A DNA stretch of 64,000 nucleotides from Anodontia alba (GCA_964016985.1 OZ024828.1:14330242-14394241), one strand, 5' to 3'; shown: positions 11,523-23,385, numbered from the stretch's first letter. Program-made: numbers and translations. Notes: a model not told the origin generated them from the letters alone.

Positions 11523-13373
11523 TAGAGCAAAGGTTCCTAATGCCGACATGGTCCATATTTCGACACCCCTTTCCAGTTACAATTTAAATTGCTTCTATTC
11601 GGCATTTTCACATATGATCTTACTCGTGGTATTTTTCTGTTATTGATAAGGTCATCAACGATCATTTTGAATGTTTTGGAGGACAAAAACACGAGCAGAT
11701 TTTTTTGTGTGAGAATATTATCAGCATCTTTAAGGTGAGAGTTCATGATTTTGAGATTTTGTGGCATATCAGAACAGTGAATATTTGTTTTTTCAGCAGT
11801 TAAGTGTAATATCCTTGCTTAGAAACGGTTCTTTAATAGCTTTTAGAACCGAGTTGTATTTGAGTAACTTGTTTCTGTGGGTGTCGATATTAAGATCCAA
11901 CATCTGACATAGGCTCCTTTTATCGACACCTACATGTACGTACAATACAGGCCAGAGCAAACGGCCATGGCCATGCATATGGTACCTTCTGGGACTGAGC
12001 AAAAAAGCCGCGTCCAAAACACATGGAGTGCCAAGAACTACCTTTACACATGGCTAAATAGATGTAACAAATTCCGCAATGGGAATAATAATAATAACGA
12101 TGATAATTGATTATAATTGAATAATTTCATAACCATATTATTCCCAGTGCAGAATTCATTACACATATTTAACCAATTAATATACAACGAGAGTTATACC
12201 TTTTGTGCAGTAATCTTGTCTGCAGAAGACAAGGAATGCAGTAGTGAGTCAGTAAACCACAAAAAAATAAAGAATATTCTTTTATATTCTTTTTTTTATA
12301 AACAACTTAAAAGCTTCGAAGTTGTAAAGGACTTTATGTACTGCCGCACCTGGAGATAGTCCTACACGGATTGACTCCAGGTACGGTACCGTGCCCAGAG
12401 ATCCTGGTCTCCAGGTATGGTACCGTACCCGGAGACATTTCCTTGTCGAACATTACAGTTCTACCAACATAGGCCTAATACAGCTGCTAGGAATAGTTAA
12501 ATTTTTTTTATCGTGCTTCCTAATTGGAAAAAATTATTATGTACTGATCATCCAGTTTTAACAAGGGGCTAAACCTACGCCATAGAAAATAGTGAAAAGA
12601 TTATTTTTTCGAGAAGGGTCTGTTCAAAGCGGTGAGTCGTTTTTATTTATTATTTTCGTTGTTTTGATTAAAAATAGAATAAGCCAAGAATGAAAGTCCT
12701 TATATTTGCAGATTTGATGTACTGCTGTACTGTCACCGTTGAGAACACTCAGGCACAATATTTTGATGATCTTATCTTTTTAAAGTAATTGTACGAGAGT
12801 GTTTACAACAGTGACAATACGGTTATGCATCAAGTTTGCCAATACAAATGCCTTGTTGCCTGCTACTGTCTCTGAGCTTGTCTTGGTTTTGTCAGAACAA
12901 CAAAATGTAAAACGAGGGCAACTTACCGATTCGAAAGAATGCTTTTCACCACAACATTGTTTTTTTTATTTTTTATTTTTCTTATATAAACTTCAAATGA
13001 ACTGCGGGTGATTTTGAACTCGTTATGGTATCTAAGGCTACCTCTGTTATATTGCTAAAAGGATATTGTTTAATAATAAAGTTGTTTTCATTTTATTTCT
13101 GATGTTCAACAGGTTATTTGTTACCATATTCTTCAAAACCGTAGGGGTGTCGATAAAAGGAGACAGATGTCGGTAATAGGGTCCTCCCCCCTTATGAATA
13201 TGGATTCATTTCATTGGTTATAATTTGTGGTAAACTTATCTACAACATCATATTTAGCCAATACAATGCTGTTTAACAAAAGGGTGTCGGTTAAAAGAAC
13301 CTATCTTTCAAGATAAGATTTAGACAAACAGTAACACTAAAGGTGTCGATATATGGAGCCTTTGCTCTATTAT
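11523..13373. mobile_element. Candidate 1.85 kb TIR transposon with repeated GTGTCGAT termini
   Basis: Left end tagagcaaaggttccta ... gccgacatgg; right end gtgtcgatatatggagcctttgctcta is its inverted partner. The motif (g)gtgtcgataaaagga recurs inverted inside (about 11912-11930, 13147-13165, 13285-13300), giving subterminal repeats. Two minus-strand open frames (11537-11767, 76 codons; 11793-12017, 74 codons) have no recognised domain. A palindromic patch (ctccaggtacggtaccgtgc, 12345-12440) lies inside. Likely a non-autonomous DNA transposon; superfamily unknown. Confidence 0.55.
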
Positions 13374-13380
13374 GTTTAAG

Positions 13381-14221
13381 AAATAAATTATTCCGAACCG
13401 TGCTCAAATGCCCAAGATAAAGCACAGTTGAGTTTGGGTTGTACCCATTTAAGCACGAGCGAGCGCAGCGAGCGAGTGTTCAAATGGGTACAACCCAAAC
13501 TCAACTGTGCTTTATCTGCGGCATTTGAGCAATGTTCGGAATAATTTATTTCTTTTCTAACACCCCTCACTGAGCGAATGTTTTGAAAAATGAGATTTTT
13601 ATTGATTTTTTAGATTTTTGTTATTACCTGACTTCCCCATTTGGTAGTTGACAATGCCTCTTAAGCATTACGTCACACGGTTACGTAGTTACAAGGTTCG
13701 ATGACGAATATTCAAAATGGCGGATACTGATACTGATACGAATCAGCTGATGACGAAAAATATTAAAACTATGTAAAACATAAAAAAACTTGTATCCTGT
13801 GTTCATGAAAGAATTGCTAATCGGATGAATTTGGATGCCGGGATGGATCTGAGGAGGACAGATATAAAACAGCAAAATAAGAATGTTAACCGACACTTTT
13901 GTTTTCGATAGTGTCAACAAATGCATGATGGAAACGAATGTGTTTGAATGGTACAACCTGTAGGTAAAAAAGGTCAAAGAACGGCAATGTTCATAGACCA
14001 TTTTTTGTCTTGCTAATGTAATTTATTATGTATATGAATGTTTCGACCAATATTGTAAGCTAGCGTCCATAGTTACCAGGGACGCAACTTTCGCAACAGT
14101 ATTATGATTGGTTTCCCGTTGATAGCGCGCGACGAAATTCCTATGCTCAAATGCCTCAGATAAAGCACGGCTAGAAATGTAAAGACAAATAAGGAACAAC
14201 ACGAGCAGGGGTGTTAGAATT
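13381..14221. mobile_element. Foldback (13386-13550) and TIR element (13554-14221)
   Basis: The hairpin arms attccgaaccgtgctcaaat / catttgagcaatgttcggaat flank gcacgagcgagcgcagcgag. Then ttctaacacccct at 13554 pairs with aggggtgttagaa near 14208-14220. Inside near the right end the ctcaaatgcctcagataaag motif of the hairpin recurs (14153-14170). The whole is one nested or composite element; the 106-codon frame inside shows no domain. Confidence 0.6.
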
Positions 14222-14239
14222 TTCTATAAAGAAGACAAA

Positions 14240-14535
14240 AGTACACAGTCTATAAATCTTAAGAACTCCACATTCCTCAAACATTTTTTATCCAAGGAAG
14301 GTTTAATGAATTGATATGTGGTATTAATACAATCATAAAATGTGGCATCTGACAGCCTGTAAAATTTCAGTAAAGTCTCTCGCTATTTACAATAAATTAG
14401 TCTCTTGTTTTTAAACAGGATAAAAAATGAAACGATTTTTTATCGTATATACGATAAAAATCATTTTTAATACAATATATCAATTTCTTAAACCTTTCTT
14501 GGATAAAAAATGTCTATTTTTGAGGAATATGGAAC
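14240..14535. mobile_element. Foldback element family L
   Basis: Arms ccacattcctcaaacatttt ttatccaagg versus ccttggataaaaaatgtcta tttttgagga are inverted and separated by an AT-rich centre with gattttttatcgtatatacg. A second copy is at 24168-24425. Confidence 0.75.
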
Positions 14536-14725
14536 GAGCCTCTAAGACTGAGAAAATGCTTGACTGTGCACTTATAAGGAATATGGGGTAATTATGCTGA
14601 CTATGGTATGTCAACAGAGATAACACTGAACAGACTGTGTAACATGAAATGTGCAGATTGATCTGGGGCTTCGCTGTTTGCATATGACATAAGAGCAATT
14701 TTTCTCATTTGTACTGTAAATGTCC

Positions 14726-15002
14726 CATCACGAAAACACGCCTATATAAAGTTGACCCCCTTAAACCCCACTTTTATATAGTAAAACGGGGGTTTACAGG
14801 GGTATACATTATTGGGTTTTATTTCTGCTCAAAACCATAGATTGTGGGTACTCATTAGAACCGCCTCGGCGAGGCAGTTCTAACGAGTACCCACAATCTA
14901 TGGTTTGAGCAAAAATATGAAAAATATCAGAATTTTTATCTGAATTTTCATTTTTTGGTGGCAAATTTTTCAGTATGTTTGAATAGGCGTGTTTTCGTAA
15001 TG
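14726..15002. mobile_element. Family A foldback element
   Basis: CATCACGAAAACACGCC to GGCGTGTTTTCGTAATG, with the hairpin around ccgcctcggcgaggc. Shoulders as in other copies. Confidence 0.87.
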
Positions 15003-15350
15003 TAAAATTTTGACCACTTTATTCCATACTTTTCTGGCTTAAATTCTGCTTTTTATACATTTATTTCTTAAACTACTTGGTGGAAAGGTAAACAATGTAG
15101 ACCCTGATCAGACTGCTCTTTCAGTGAACAAGTATTACCTTCCACAAACAAGCTTGGTCTACATTTAGCACACAAACAATGTTCAAAGCATAAACAGACA
15201 ATCCAAGCTTGTTTGTGATAGCTAAGACTTGGTTATAATAATGCTGATCAGTCCATGGAAAACAGCACTGGACCAGTCCATGACCTTCATTAAAAATGCT
15301 TCCCAGGCAATAACAATATTAAGACTAGAACAGTGTTTTCAGAGGAAAAC

Positions 15351-16181
15351 TTATGTCCCCCACGAACTTGAATAGACCTATCACTGAAAAAGGTTGTATC
15401 TATAATTTATCTTTTTGTGTGTGTGTGTGTGTGTGTAGCTGTACAAGTTTGGTCAAAATCCATCCATTCATTTTGAAGACAGGGTGCAGAAAGGCAATTT
15501 TCCAACAATCTGAGCCCTCCTGTGACCTTGAAAATTGGGTTAAGGTGACCAAAATCTAATCAGGTCTTTTCATGAAAACAATATAGATGTACAAGTTTAG
15601 TCAAAATCCATCCATTCATTCTGGAGATAGGGTGCAGACAAACCATTTTACAACAATCTGAGCCCTCCTGTGACCTTGAAAATGGGGTCAAAGTCACCAA
15701 AATCTAATCAGTTCTTTTCCATGTCCCAACAATAAAGATGTACAAGTTTGGGAAAAATCCATCCATTCATTCAGGAGATAGGGTGCAGACAAGCCATTTT
15801 CCAACCATCTAAGCCATCATATGACCTTGAAAATAGGGTCAAGGTCACCCAAATCTAATCAGTGCTTTTACATGTCCCAGCAATCTAGATGTGCAGGTAT
15901 GGTCAAGATCCATTTGTTCCTTCAGGAGATAAGGTACAGACAAGTAATTTTCCAGCCTTTTCCAACAATCTAAGTCCTCATGTGAGCTTTAAAATGGGGT
16001 CAAGGTCATCAAAATCTAATTAGCATCCCCCCCCCACCCCCGATAATAAATTTGTGTAAGTTTGACCAAAATCCAGCCATTCATTAAGGAGGTAGAGTGC
16101 AGACAAGAGGCTACGCCGATGCTGATGCTGACAGGATCCGCACTAAAAACAATATGTCCCTCCTTCTGGTGGGGGACATAA
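15351..16181. mobile_element. TIR element carrying a ~150-bp tandem array
   Basis: Exact 13-base inverted ends: ttatgtcccccac (15351-15363) and gtgggggacataa (16169-16181). The interior is about five units of gtcaaaatccatccattcat, agggtgcagacaa, tccaacaatctgagccctcc, gtgaccttgaaaatggggtc. A short GT microsatellite is at 15415-15436 and a C-run near 16028. Non-coding; the organisation matches 43986-45992 (TIRs around an array). Confidence 0.8.
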
Positions 16182-16534
16182 TTATCTATGCCCATGGGCA
16201 TAAACAATGAGAAAAATATTTTCCTGATACCCCCTCTTAACTAGAGCTACACATGAAATGTAAACAATAAAGACCCAGACCATCAATTCATTGTTTGTGT
16301 ATGTAATACTGAGCTTTGTAGAGCCTAAACAGTTAAAATTTTGAAAATCTTGATCGGACTGTACAAGCCGAACTTAATTTTCCCTCTTCATGAGATCAAT
16401 TTCTCCCCTGTCCTGTTCTCACTACCACCTACCCAAACCCTGCTCCAACTGCACCAAAAAAAAAACAACTTTCAACAACAGTATTACATTCAATATTATT
16501 ATGCATTTACAAGTAAGAATCTAACATAATTACT

Positions 16535-16690
16535 CTAAATATGCAGACAAGTAGGCTTGAGCAAACAGGGTAGTCCAGATCAAACTGCTTCTGAAGGAGC
16601 AGTTTGATATTGGTCTACACTGTTTGTCAGCACTGTTTAAACACATCACCATGTAGTCCAAGGGACGTTTCCAAATTTTAGGATAGGTAT
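16535..16690. repeat. Foldback with GATCAAACTGCTCC core
   Basis: cagtccagatcaaactgctt ctgaaggagcagtttga stem-loop with flanks resembling other 'plus-tgttt' elements (16535 taaatatgcagacaagtagg; right cctattctaaaatttgg). Member of the CAGTGTAGACC-core group. Confidence 0.6.
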
Positions 16691-16699
16691 GGTAAGAAG

Positions 16700-16806
16700 T
16701 TACCCAGCAAACACACAACGTCACCACTTCGTTACAATGTTGCTGCAATGTCACAACTTTGCAGCGACAATGTAACGATGCTGTGACGTTGTGTGTTTAC
16801 TGGGTA
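16700..16806. mobile_element. Family D 105-bp palindrome
   Basis: Starts cccagcaaacacacaacgtc and ends gacgttgtgtgtttactggg, with arms of repeated aacgt/acgtt motifs. Almost the whole element is one inverted repeat. No coding capacity. Confidence 0.82.
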
Positions 16807-17014
16807 CTGTGTCTGAATATTTAGCATAAACACAGTTCCTCACTATTAACTACATTGTACTCTATACAAATAAATAAAACTCATGGCATGAACTACTTAC
16901 ATCCATATTTACATCATTCATGAAATAATTGGAAGATATATACATTTACATGAAACTAGTGACTTACAGATCCACATATATCCACATCCAGATAACATTT
17001 TTTTCTTATATTTC

Positions 17015-17112
17015 CATGAAATCATATGTTGCTGGTACTCATTAGAAGCGGCTCAGTGAGGCGCTTCTATTGGGTACCACAACGTATGTCTTCATGTAGA
17101 ATAAAAAAAAAT
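17015..17112. repeat. Family B hairpin core, decayed
   Basis: catatgttgctggtactcat tagaagcggctcagtgaggc gcttctattgggtaccacaa: the family B hairpin with few mismatches. Outer shoulders are short. Confidence 0.65.
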
Positions 17113-17132
17113 ATCAATACTTTTCAACTGTA

Positions 17133-17400
17133 CATCACGAAAACATACCTATGTGATTTTGACCCCCTTAAAGCCCGCTTTCATATAGTAAAACTGGGGT
17201 TTACAGGGGTATACATTATTTTTCTTATTTCTGCTCAAAAGCATAGATTGTTGGTACTCACTAGAACCGCCTCGTACGAGTACCCACAATCTATGTTTTG
17301 AGCAGAAATTCAGAAAAATATCAGACTTTTTATCTAAAAACTTTCAGTTTTTTTGGTGGTGAAATTTTCAATATATTTGAATAGGTGTGTTTTCGTAATG
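17133..17400. mobile_element. Family A foldback element, one arm shortened
   Basis: Ends are intact (CATCACGAAAACATACC / GGTGTGTTTTCGTAATG) and flanked by ta on each side. The hairpin tip is deleted: the second arm starts at cgtacgagtacccac. Confidence 0.85.
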
Positions 17401-17475
17401 TAAAAAAAACCCTATGTCTAGCTATGTGAAAACTATAATAAAAAGCACCTTATATGGAAATAATGTAAAGTTCAA

Positions 17476-17714
17476 GGCCCAGTTGTTCAAAGCATCGTTA
17501 GCTTAATGAGCTTGTTAGGTCAAAATGTTAACTGTTCTAGTAAGTATGATATCTAATTCACAGGTATTTTTGCTGAACAAATGTGAGTAGCTTTTGCAAA
17601 AGCAAAAGCTACTCACATTTTTCAACAAAAATATTAGCATATATGCCTTATTTAATGATCACAGTTTTAACTATACGTTAACTAACGACATCGTTAGTCT
17701 AGAACAACTGGGCC
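17476..17714. mobile_element. Family F foldback element
   Basis: Ends ggcccagttgttcaaagc and agaacaactgggcc. Central perfect stem gtgagtagcttttgcaaaag caaaagctactcac. Five copies occur in the window (17476, 20517, 25968, 35970, 49371), all about 230-245 bp with inverted termini. Confidence 0.87.
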
Positions 17715-18170
17715 TAGGTATCAGAAACAAGATGCAGTAACAGCTATGTAGATCATTAGTCCAATATGCAGTAAAACATTCTATAATGCACTTGCATATA
17801 CAACTGGACTTTTGAGTGGATAACATAAAAAAATTGCGACAGTATATTGTGCAATATACTGTCAGAAACACGACATCATCAGGTAACACTGCTTTTCATT
17901 GGCTGGCATTTGATTTTATGCAGCTCAAGGCACTTGCCGCTTTGTGCAAATAGTACAGGTTTTAAACAAAACAAATAAATAAATGCATAAGAATGGGGAT
18001 AGAAGTGCATTAGAATGGGGATTACCATAATGAAAATTTTCATTTGGGGAGGTATATCATAGCTCTTACAGTCAAAAATTTCATTTTACTGCGTGGCCAA
18101 AAAGAAAACTGACGATACCTCTCCGAATGAAAATTATCAATACAGTTATCCCCTAAATGACTGAACACCG

Positions 18171-18367
18171 CATTACAAAAACATGCTATTCAAATATATT
18201 GAAAATTTTACAACCAAAAACGGAAAATTTTCAGATAAAAAAATCTGATATTTTTCATATTTCTGCTCAAAACATAGATTGTGGGTACTCGTTAGAACCG
18301 CCTCAGTTTTACTATATAAAAGTGTGGTTTGAGTGGGTCAACATTATATAGGCATGTTTTCGTGATG
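18171..18367. mobile_element. Family A element with internal deletion
   Basis: Inverted orientation: CATTACAAAAACATGC start and GTTTTCGTGATG end. One hairpin arm and the loop are missing (jump from gaaccgcctc to agttttactatataaaag). Confidence 0.82.
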
Positions 18368-18399
18368 GACGGCTTGTTTACTGTAGCCAATTCAAACTT

Positions 18400-18780
18400 G
18401 TTTTTGTGTCCCTAGGAAATTCTTCCATTAGCTCAGGATAACAAATATTTAGGGATATTATAGCGAATATTTCTTATTTTATCATGAGAATGTATCGAGG
18501 GTTGAGCGCAAGACTATGGTAACTCAAACATATTTTTGAAACCCTTGTTTAGGGGCAACTTGGACCCCTTTGTAAACAATGCAAATTTAGGTGCCATTGC
18601 TCGTACGATGTCGTAATCTTCATAATGCCTTCACGGTGAGGAGATTAGGTTTGGGGAAAAACAACCATCTGACTTACGCTAGTCTTGCGCTCAACCCTCG
18701 GTATGCTGTGCGTACGCATTAGAATCAACTCATGGAGGCAATGAGGTGATTCTCATGAGTATATTCAACATACTATTATT
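18400..18780. mobile_element. Nested foldbacks: 201-bp TIR element inside an older hairpin
   Basis: An element at 18498-18698 has exact 18-base inverted ends, agggttgagcgcaagact and agtcttgcgctcaaccct. It interrupts an older hairpin, with ttatcatgagaatgtatcg on its left and cggtatgctgtgcgtacgca ... ggtgattctcatgagtat on its right. Confidence 0.7.
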
Positions 18781-18982
18781 TTACAGAAGATAGAAAACAC
18801 ATGCCTAAATTATCCCCATTTACCCTCCTGACTGGTGCTATGATTAATCCTCAGTGGCTCAAATTACTCATGTCTAGAACAAATTTCCATGATCCCACAT
18901 ATATTTGAGCCACTGAAGTATGACTATACTGGCAGTCAGAGTGTTTGAAAACAAATTAATATCCTAGCATGCAATGGTTCTT

Positions 18983-19220
18983 TTTTTTTTTTTTTTTTTG
19001 ATTTGGGTTTTACGGCCCTTTCAAGAATATTTCACTTATATCCAGCCGATCGTTCATCGAAGGTGGACGAAAACCGGAGAACCCGGAGAAAAACCACCTG
19101 ACCATCTGTAAGCAGAACTTGGCTTTCCCACATATGACCCGAGCGAGGCTCGAACCACAGCGGTGAGAAACCTAATGGATTAAGAGTCAACTCTCTTATC
19201 CACTAGGCTACGGGGGCCCG
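18983..19220 (-). mobile_element. tRNA-derived SINE (type V) with target site duplication
   Basis: Minus-strand head: gtagcctagtggataaga (A box-like) and gtggttcgagcctcgc (B box). Poly(A) tail seen as the T-run at 18982-19001. Flanked by exact tgcaatggttctt duplications at 18970-18982 and 19221-19233. The body carries ggagaacccggagaaaaacc. Confidence 0.85.
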
Positions 19221-19469
19221 TGCAATGGTTCTTGGGATACAAACTATTTTCAATATGGTGAAGAACAAATGGTGGCTAAGCTTTACTGAGCTTTACTTTT
19301 AAGCAATTTACACAGGATTAAGATAATTTTGGTAATTACTTTGTAATCTTAGAACTGTCATAGGAAGACTTGACTGACATCTATCAAGTTTGCTTTTGCA
19401 TTTGCAGATTTTCACAGGACTATTTTACAAGTTAATCAAAAAAGCTGAACAACATAGTGATTACTTTAA

Positions 19470-19640
19470 AAGGTGCTCAGTGGCTTGCAAACTCAGATCA
19501 AGATCAAATTATTTCTTTAGAGCAATTTGATCTGAGTCTACACTATTTGCTCAGGCAGTCTGTGTAAACATTTACAGTAAACACCAGACTGACAGACTGG
19601 TGGTTGCTTAGGTATTAATAAGATTTAGTCAGAAAAAAAA
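19470..19640. repeat. Foldback with GATCAAATT core
   Basis: ctcagatcaagatcaaatta ttt ... gagcaatttgatctgagtct hairpin; the flanks read aggtgctcagtggc and acagtaaacaccagactgac. A member of the CAGTGTAGACC-core group by layout. Confidence 0.5.
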
Positions 19641-19805
19641 ATGCATCTATTATAAGGTTGATTTCTATCTGGCCAGATTCTGATATTAATATTGTAAAAT
19701 TTGGCATCACGTCTACAGTCTAAACATAATTCACAAGACAAGTCTTCTAAAAGATCAATGTAAATTGCATATAAAATTTACAAAAAAATATCTTAACTAA
19801 ATTCA

Positions 19806-20006
19806 TCATAGTTAAAGATAAGAGGGGGTATCCATCTTATATTTTTCTTATTTCTCAACGAAAACATACGTTGTGGGTACTCATTAGAAGTGCCTCGCCA
19901 AGGCACTTCTAATGAGTACCTACAACATATGTTTAAGTCGAGAAATCAGAAAGATATCAGCATTTTTCTGATAAAAAAAGCGCCCTATCTGTTGATATGT
20001 TTCATA
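19806..20006. mobile_element. Family B foldback element
   Basis: atagttaaagataagagggg left, gcgccctatctgttgatatg right. Hairpin gtgggtactcattagaagtg cctcgcc / aaggcacttctaatgagtac. The AAAAAnnGCGCCTTATCTG and TTTTTCTTATTTCTC shoulders define the family. Confidence 0.82.
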
Positions 20007-20011
20007 CAGAC

Positions 20012-20214
20012 ATAACATAGCTCAAGATAAGGCACTTTTTACAACCAAAAAGTATTGATACTTTTTCTTATTCATGACAACATATGATGTCGGCACCTAT
20101 TAGAAATGCATCAGCAAGGCACTTCTAATGAGTACCAATGTTTTTGTAGAGAAATAAGAAAAAAAATATTGGTCTTGATATGCCTCTTATCTAGAGCTAT
20201 TCCTATAAGTACTG
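20012..20214. mobile_element. Family B foldback element, decayed
   Basis: Starts atagctcaagataaggcact, opposite orientation to its neighbour. Hairpin arms cggcacctattagaaatgca / ggcacttctaatgagtacca; ends cctcttatctagagctat. Two family B copies lie head to head here. Confidence 0.75.
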
Positions 20215-20259
20215 TTGTGTCAAAAAAAATGATATACAGAGATTATTATATGGAAATTT

Positions 20260-20420
20260 TCATATAGGGAGCAAATTCTTTCCTTTTCGAGTACACCCTT
20301 TTTACAAGGGAAGCAAAACAGAATTGCCTCCCCTGAATGTGTACCTAAACCCCTAAAAAGAAGGTCCTTTTGAGATTGGAACATACTTTCAGTTCTGAGT
20401 GATCTCCCTTACTGGTACAC
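20260..20420. repeat. Family G foldback fragment
   Basis: gggagcaaattctttccttt tcgagtacaccctttttaca agg is one arm of family G, with the right shoulder gcctcccctgaatgtgtacc. The left half is absent. Confidence 0.65.
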
Positions 20421-20516
20421 CCATTTAATTAATGATGCTACAAATTTGATTTGTCATTATTTCAGAGAATGTCTCCCCTGTAGTAATCCAAGACTTGATG
20501 ATGATGATGACAATCT

Positions 20517-20760
20517 GGGCCCAGTTGTTCAAAGCATTGTTAGCTTAACGAGCTCATTAGTGGTCAAAAGGTTAACTGTTCCAGTAAGTACAATATCTAA
20601 TTCTGTGTTATTTTTGCTGAAAAAATGTGAGTAGCTTTTGCATCTGCAAAAGCTACTCACATTTTTTTCAGCAAAAATATTAGTGTATATGCCATATTAA
20701 TAATCAAAGTGTTAATGATATATTAACTAACAACATCATTAGTTTTGAACAACTGAGCCT
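20517..20760. mobile_element. Family F foldback element
   Basis: Ends gggcccagttgttcaaagc / tttgaacaactgagcct; stem gtgagtagcttttgcatctg caaaagctactcac. Confidence 0.85.
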
Positions 20761-20764
20761 TGGT

Positions 20765-20925
20765 CTTTAACATCCCTATCATTATTATTAAAGTCATATT
20801 GAGATAATGGAAGTGTGATAATGAAAGGTTCTGTGCTGTTCAGTCATAGCTGAATTTGGCTTTCAGTGGGAGTCGAACTTGTGACCTCATGGTCAGAAGT
20901 GCTAACCACTTGGCCACCCTGACGC
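20765..20925 (-). mobile_element. tRNA-derived SINE (type W)
   Basis: Minus-strand head gggtggccaagtggttagca (A box) and caagttcgactccc (B box) at 20868-20922, with body ..cattattattaaagtcatat. Related copies are at 21440-21650 and 42340-43125. Not a functional tRNA: no acceptor stem or anticodon loop pairing that I can close. Confidence 0.65.
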
Positions 20926-21439
20926 TTTGAAAGACTTGATGAAAAATAGCAACCCTAATAATGTTAACAAGCATATAGATTTATACCTCAAATGTTAGGC
21001 AGGAATGTCTGAGTAAACAGTGTAAACTTTACTTTATTCAATAATACAGGGCTTCACATTTCAAGTAAATCATCCTCTTCATCAGGAAACACGCCCACAA
21101 AATCACAGCATGGGCTAAGTGGGGTACCCTGGATCGCAATTTTCTTACCTCTCCACAAAAAATATTGTGCTATTCACTTCAAACAGTAGCCACAAGGTAT
21201 GTTTTTGTGGAGAAAAAAGAAAGATATCAAAAATTTTCAGTTGAAAATAATAGTGCCGTACAAATCAAAACATCAAGCCCTATATTTCTGGAAAAAATAA
21301 CACATAATGTTATCCACTTACATTTAACATATTAAGGCGTCAAAAAAAACTACATGTACTTAGAACAAAAGTAAAATGCTAACACATTTTGGCACCAAAC
21401 AGCCTCTGATATATAAATAAATAGTCTTTACTATTGATG

Positions 21440-21650
21440 GTTTAGCATTTTACATCCCTTTGAACATTGTTTAAGTCATACTGAGTCGATGGAAGGGTGA
21501 CAAAGAATGGCTCTGTGCAATGAAGCCCCCCCCCCCCCACCCACACACACACACTATGATACAGTCATGAGCTGAAGTCTTCCTCCAGTGAGATTAAAAC
21601 CCGGGACCTTGTAATACTAAGTGGGCGGTACTAACCTCTCTGGCACCATT
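21440..21650 (-). mobile_element. SINE type W, degenerate copy with C/CA-rich insert
   Basis: acatccctttgaacattgtt taagtcatactg matches the 20765 copy. The head is decayed (gagattaaaacccgggacct). A C-run and CA repeat interrupt it at 21526-21553. Confidence 0.55.
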
Positions 21651-21693
21651 TATTTGAGCAGCATCATAAAAAGTATTTTTATAATAAATGAGC

Positions 21694-22098
21694 TACCGTA
21701 TTCGACCTGATTACTGCACTGTGCACTTAGGTTTTTCAAAATTACTGGGAACACTCATTTGTGGTAAAATATGTATCTATCTACTAGGGATACACTATAA
21801 AAAGATCAGAAAAGGACTTATTTGATGATGATTATGCGATTTTTTCTGATTTTCTTTATAAAGGCATATGTTGTGGGTACTCATTTGAATTGCATCGACA
21901 AGTTGGTGCAATTCAAATGAGTACCCACAACATATGCCTTTATAAAGAAAGTAAAGAAAAAGTACATTGGCTTTAATCAGCCGAAACGTTGAGATTTGTG
22001 AAATAAACTGTGCAAAAATATATGTAATCTGAAGACTATGGAATTTCTTCATTGTGCCCTTATAGGGGTATGTGCGGTAATTAGATTGAATAGGGTAT
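21694..22098. mobile_element. Family C foldback element
   Basis: Ends taccgtattcgacctgatta and taattagattgaatagggta. Hairpin ataaaggcatatgttgtggg tactcatttgaattgcatcg with the matching arm. The interior shoulders aatatgtatctatctac and gaagactatggaatttc recur in the other copies. Confidence 0.85.
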
Positions 22099-22109
22099 GT
22101 CATAAGAAA

Positions 22110-22490
22110 ATGGATCTTTGGGGCATATTCAAGAAGTATAAACAGATTAGACTGTGCATCTGTGCAGTCTGATCAGTGCCTTTGCTTTCTACCTACAAAA
22201 TAATTGTGTACTAAAGAATATAATGAGACTATAGGCATTGCAGGCACTAAACTTGATCTTTACTGTTCACATATGGCCACATCAAGTGAAAGAGTGCCTT
22301 CAAACATGCACAAAATATGCAAATTCAAATCATCCAGCATATGGGCAAAGTCTTATTTGGCCACTTGCTCTCCACTGAAACATTCTATAGTAGCCAATGA
22401 TTCTGACTGCCAACTGCGAAGGCTCTGATCAGACTGCACATTTGTGCAGTCTGATCTGAGCCTTCACTGTCGGCACATGACCTGAAGGTG
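22110..22490. repeat. Dispersed repeats with tgtgcagtctgatcag motif
   Basis: Two related segments (22140-22200 and 22425-22490), each with a short stem cagactgcacatttgtgcag tctgatc. Same family as 4345-4520. Confidence 0.5.
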
Positions 22491-22848
22491 TGTTTTCGCT
22501 TGGGGCTCATATATTCTAAAGACCCCCTATTCTTGTGGCATGGCTCAACTGAAATGCTGGAACTGGTTTGCTTACAGGGTCATCAGATACAGTATACTTA
22601 CGACCAAAGAGCAAATGCCCAGGAATGAGTTTTATCAAGCCATAGTTTTAAGAACATTTGATTGGTTCCTCATTCAAAAGACTAACATGGTTCCTTACAT
22701 CAAACCATAACATAACCATTCCCACTCAAAAGGCTAACACAAATTGAAAGCAATTTATAAGTCAAGAGAAAATTTCAAAACTGCATTTACAGGTCAATAA
22801 ATCCACTAAGTCATGATCTTGGAACTATTTTTGTGTAGATTTCTAAAA

Positions 22849-23216
22849 TACCGTATTCGACCTAATTACCACACCTTGCACTCAGGTTTTTCACAATTGC
22901 TGAGCAAACTTGTGGTAAAATATGTATCCACCTATACTAAGGGAACACTTAAAAAAAGATAAGCTGAGGACTCATCTAATGATTCTTATGCGATGTTTTT
23001 GTGAGTTTTTTTTTTTTAATTCTTTCTTTATCAAGCACATGTTGTGGGTACTCATTTGAATTGCATCCACAAGTTGATACAATTCAAATGGGTATCCAAC
23101 ACATATGCCTTTATAAAGAAGTAGACAAAAATTACACTGGCTGTAATCTGAAGGCTATGGAATTGCTTGACTGTGCGCTTATAGGAGCATGTTTGGTAAT
23201 TAGGTCTAATGCGGTA
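22849..23216. mobile_element. Family C foldback element
   Basis: taccgtattcgacctaatta to taattaggtctaatgcggta. Hairpin tgttgtgggtactcatttga attgcatccacaagttgata. Left shoulder aaatatgtatccacctatac. Confidence 0.85.
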
Positions 23217-23385
23217 AGCTAAAACCTTCCACAAGACTGAGTTGGAATTATAAGAGATGATTTTCAGTTCTGTGGATTTTATGGATATGTAAATGTTGGT
23301 GAAACTCATATATTTTAACATAATCCCTTTGTGCTTTTCTCAGTCTGAGTTATTCACCAACATTTACATATTCACAAAAATGAAA

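Noticed and set aside
13681..14001. 106-codon minus-strand frame
   Set aside because: No domain; lies within a TIR element and matches no transposase motif (no DDE/DDD pattern visible).
20868..20922. tRNA gene
   Set aside because: A and B boxes are present but no complete cloverleaf with acceptor stem; it is the head of a SINE. The same applies to the heads at 19150-19220, 25620-25686 and 29655-29730.
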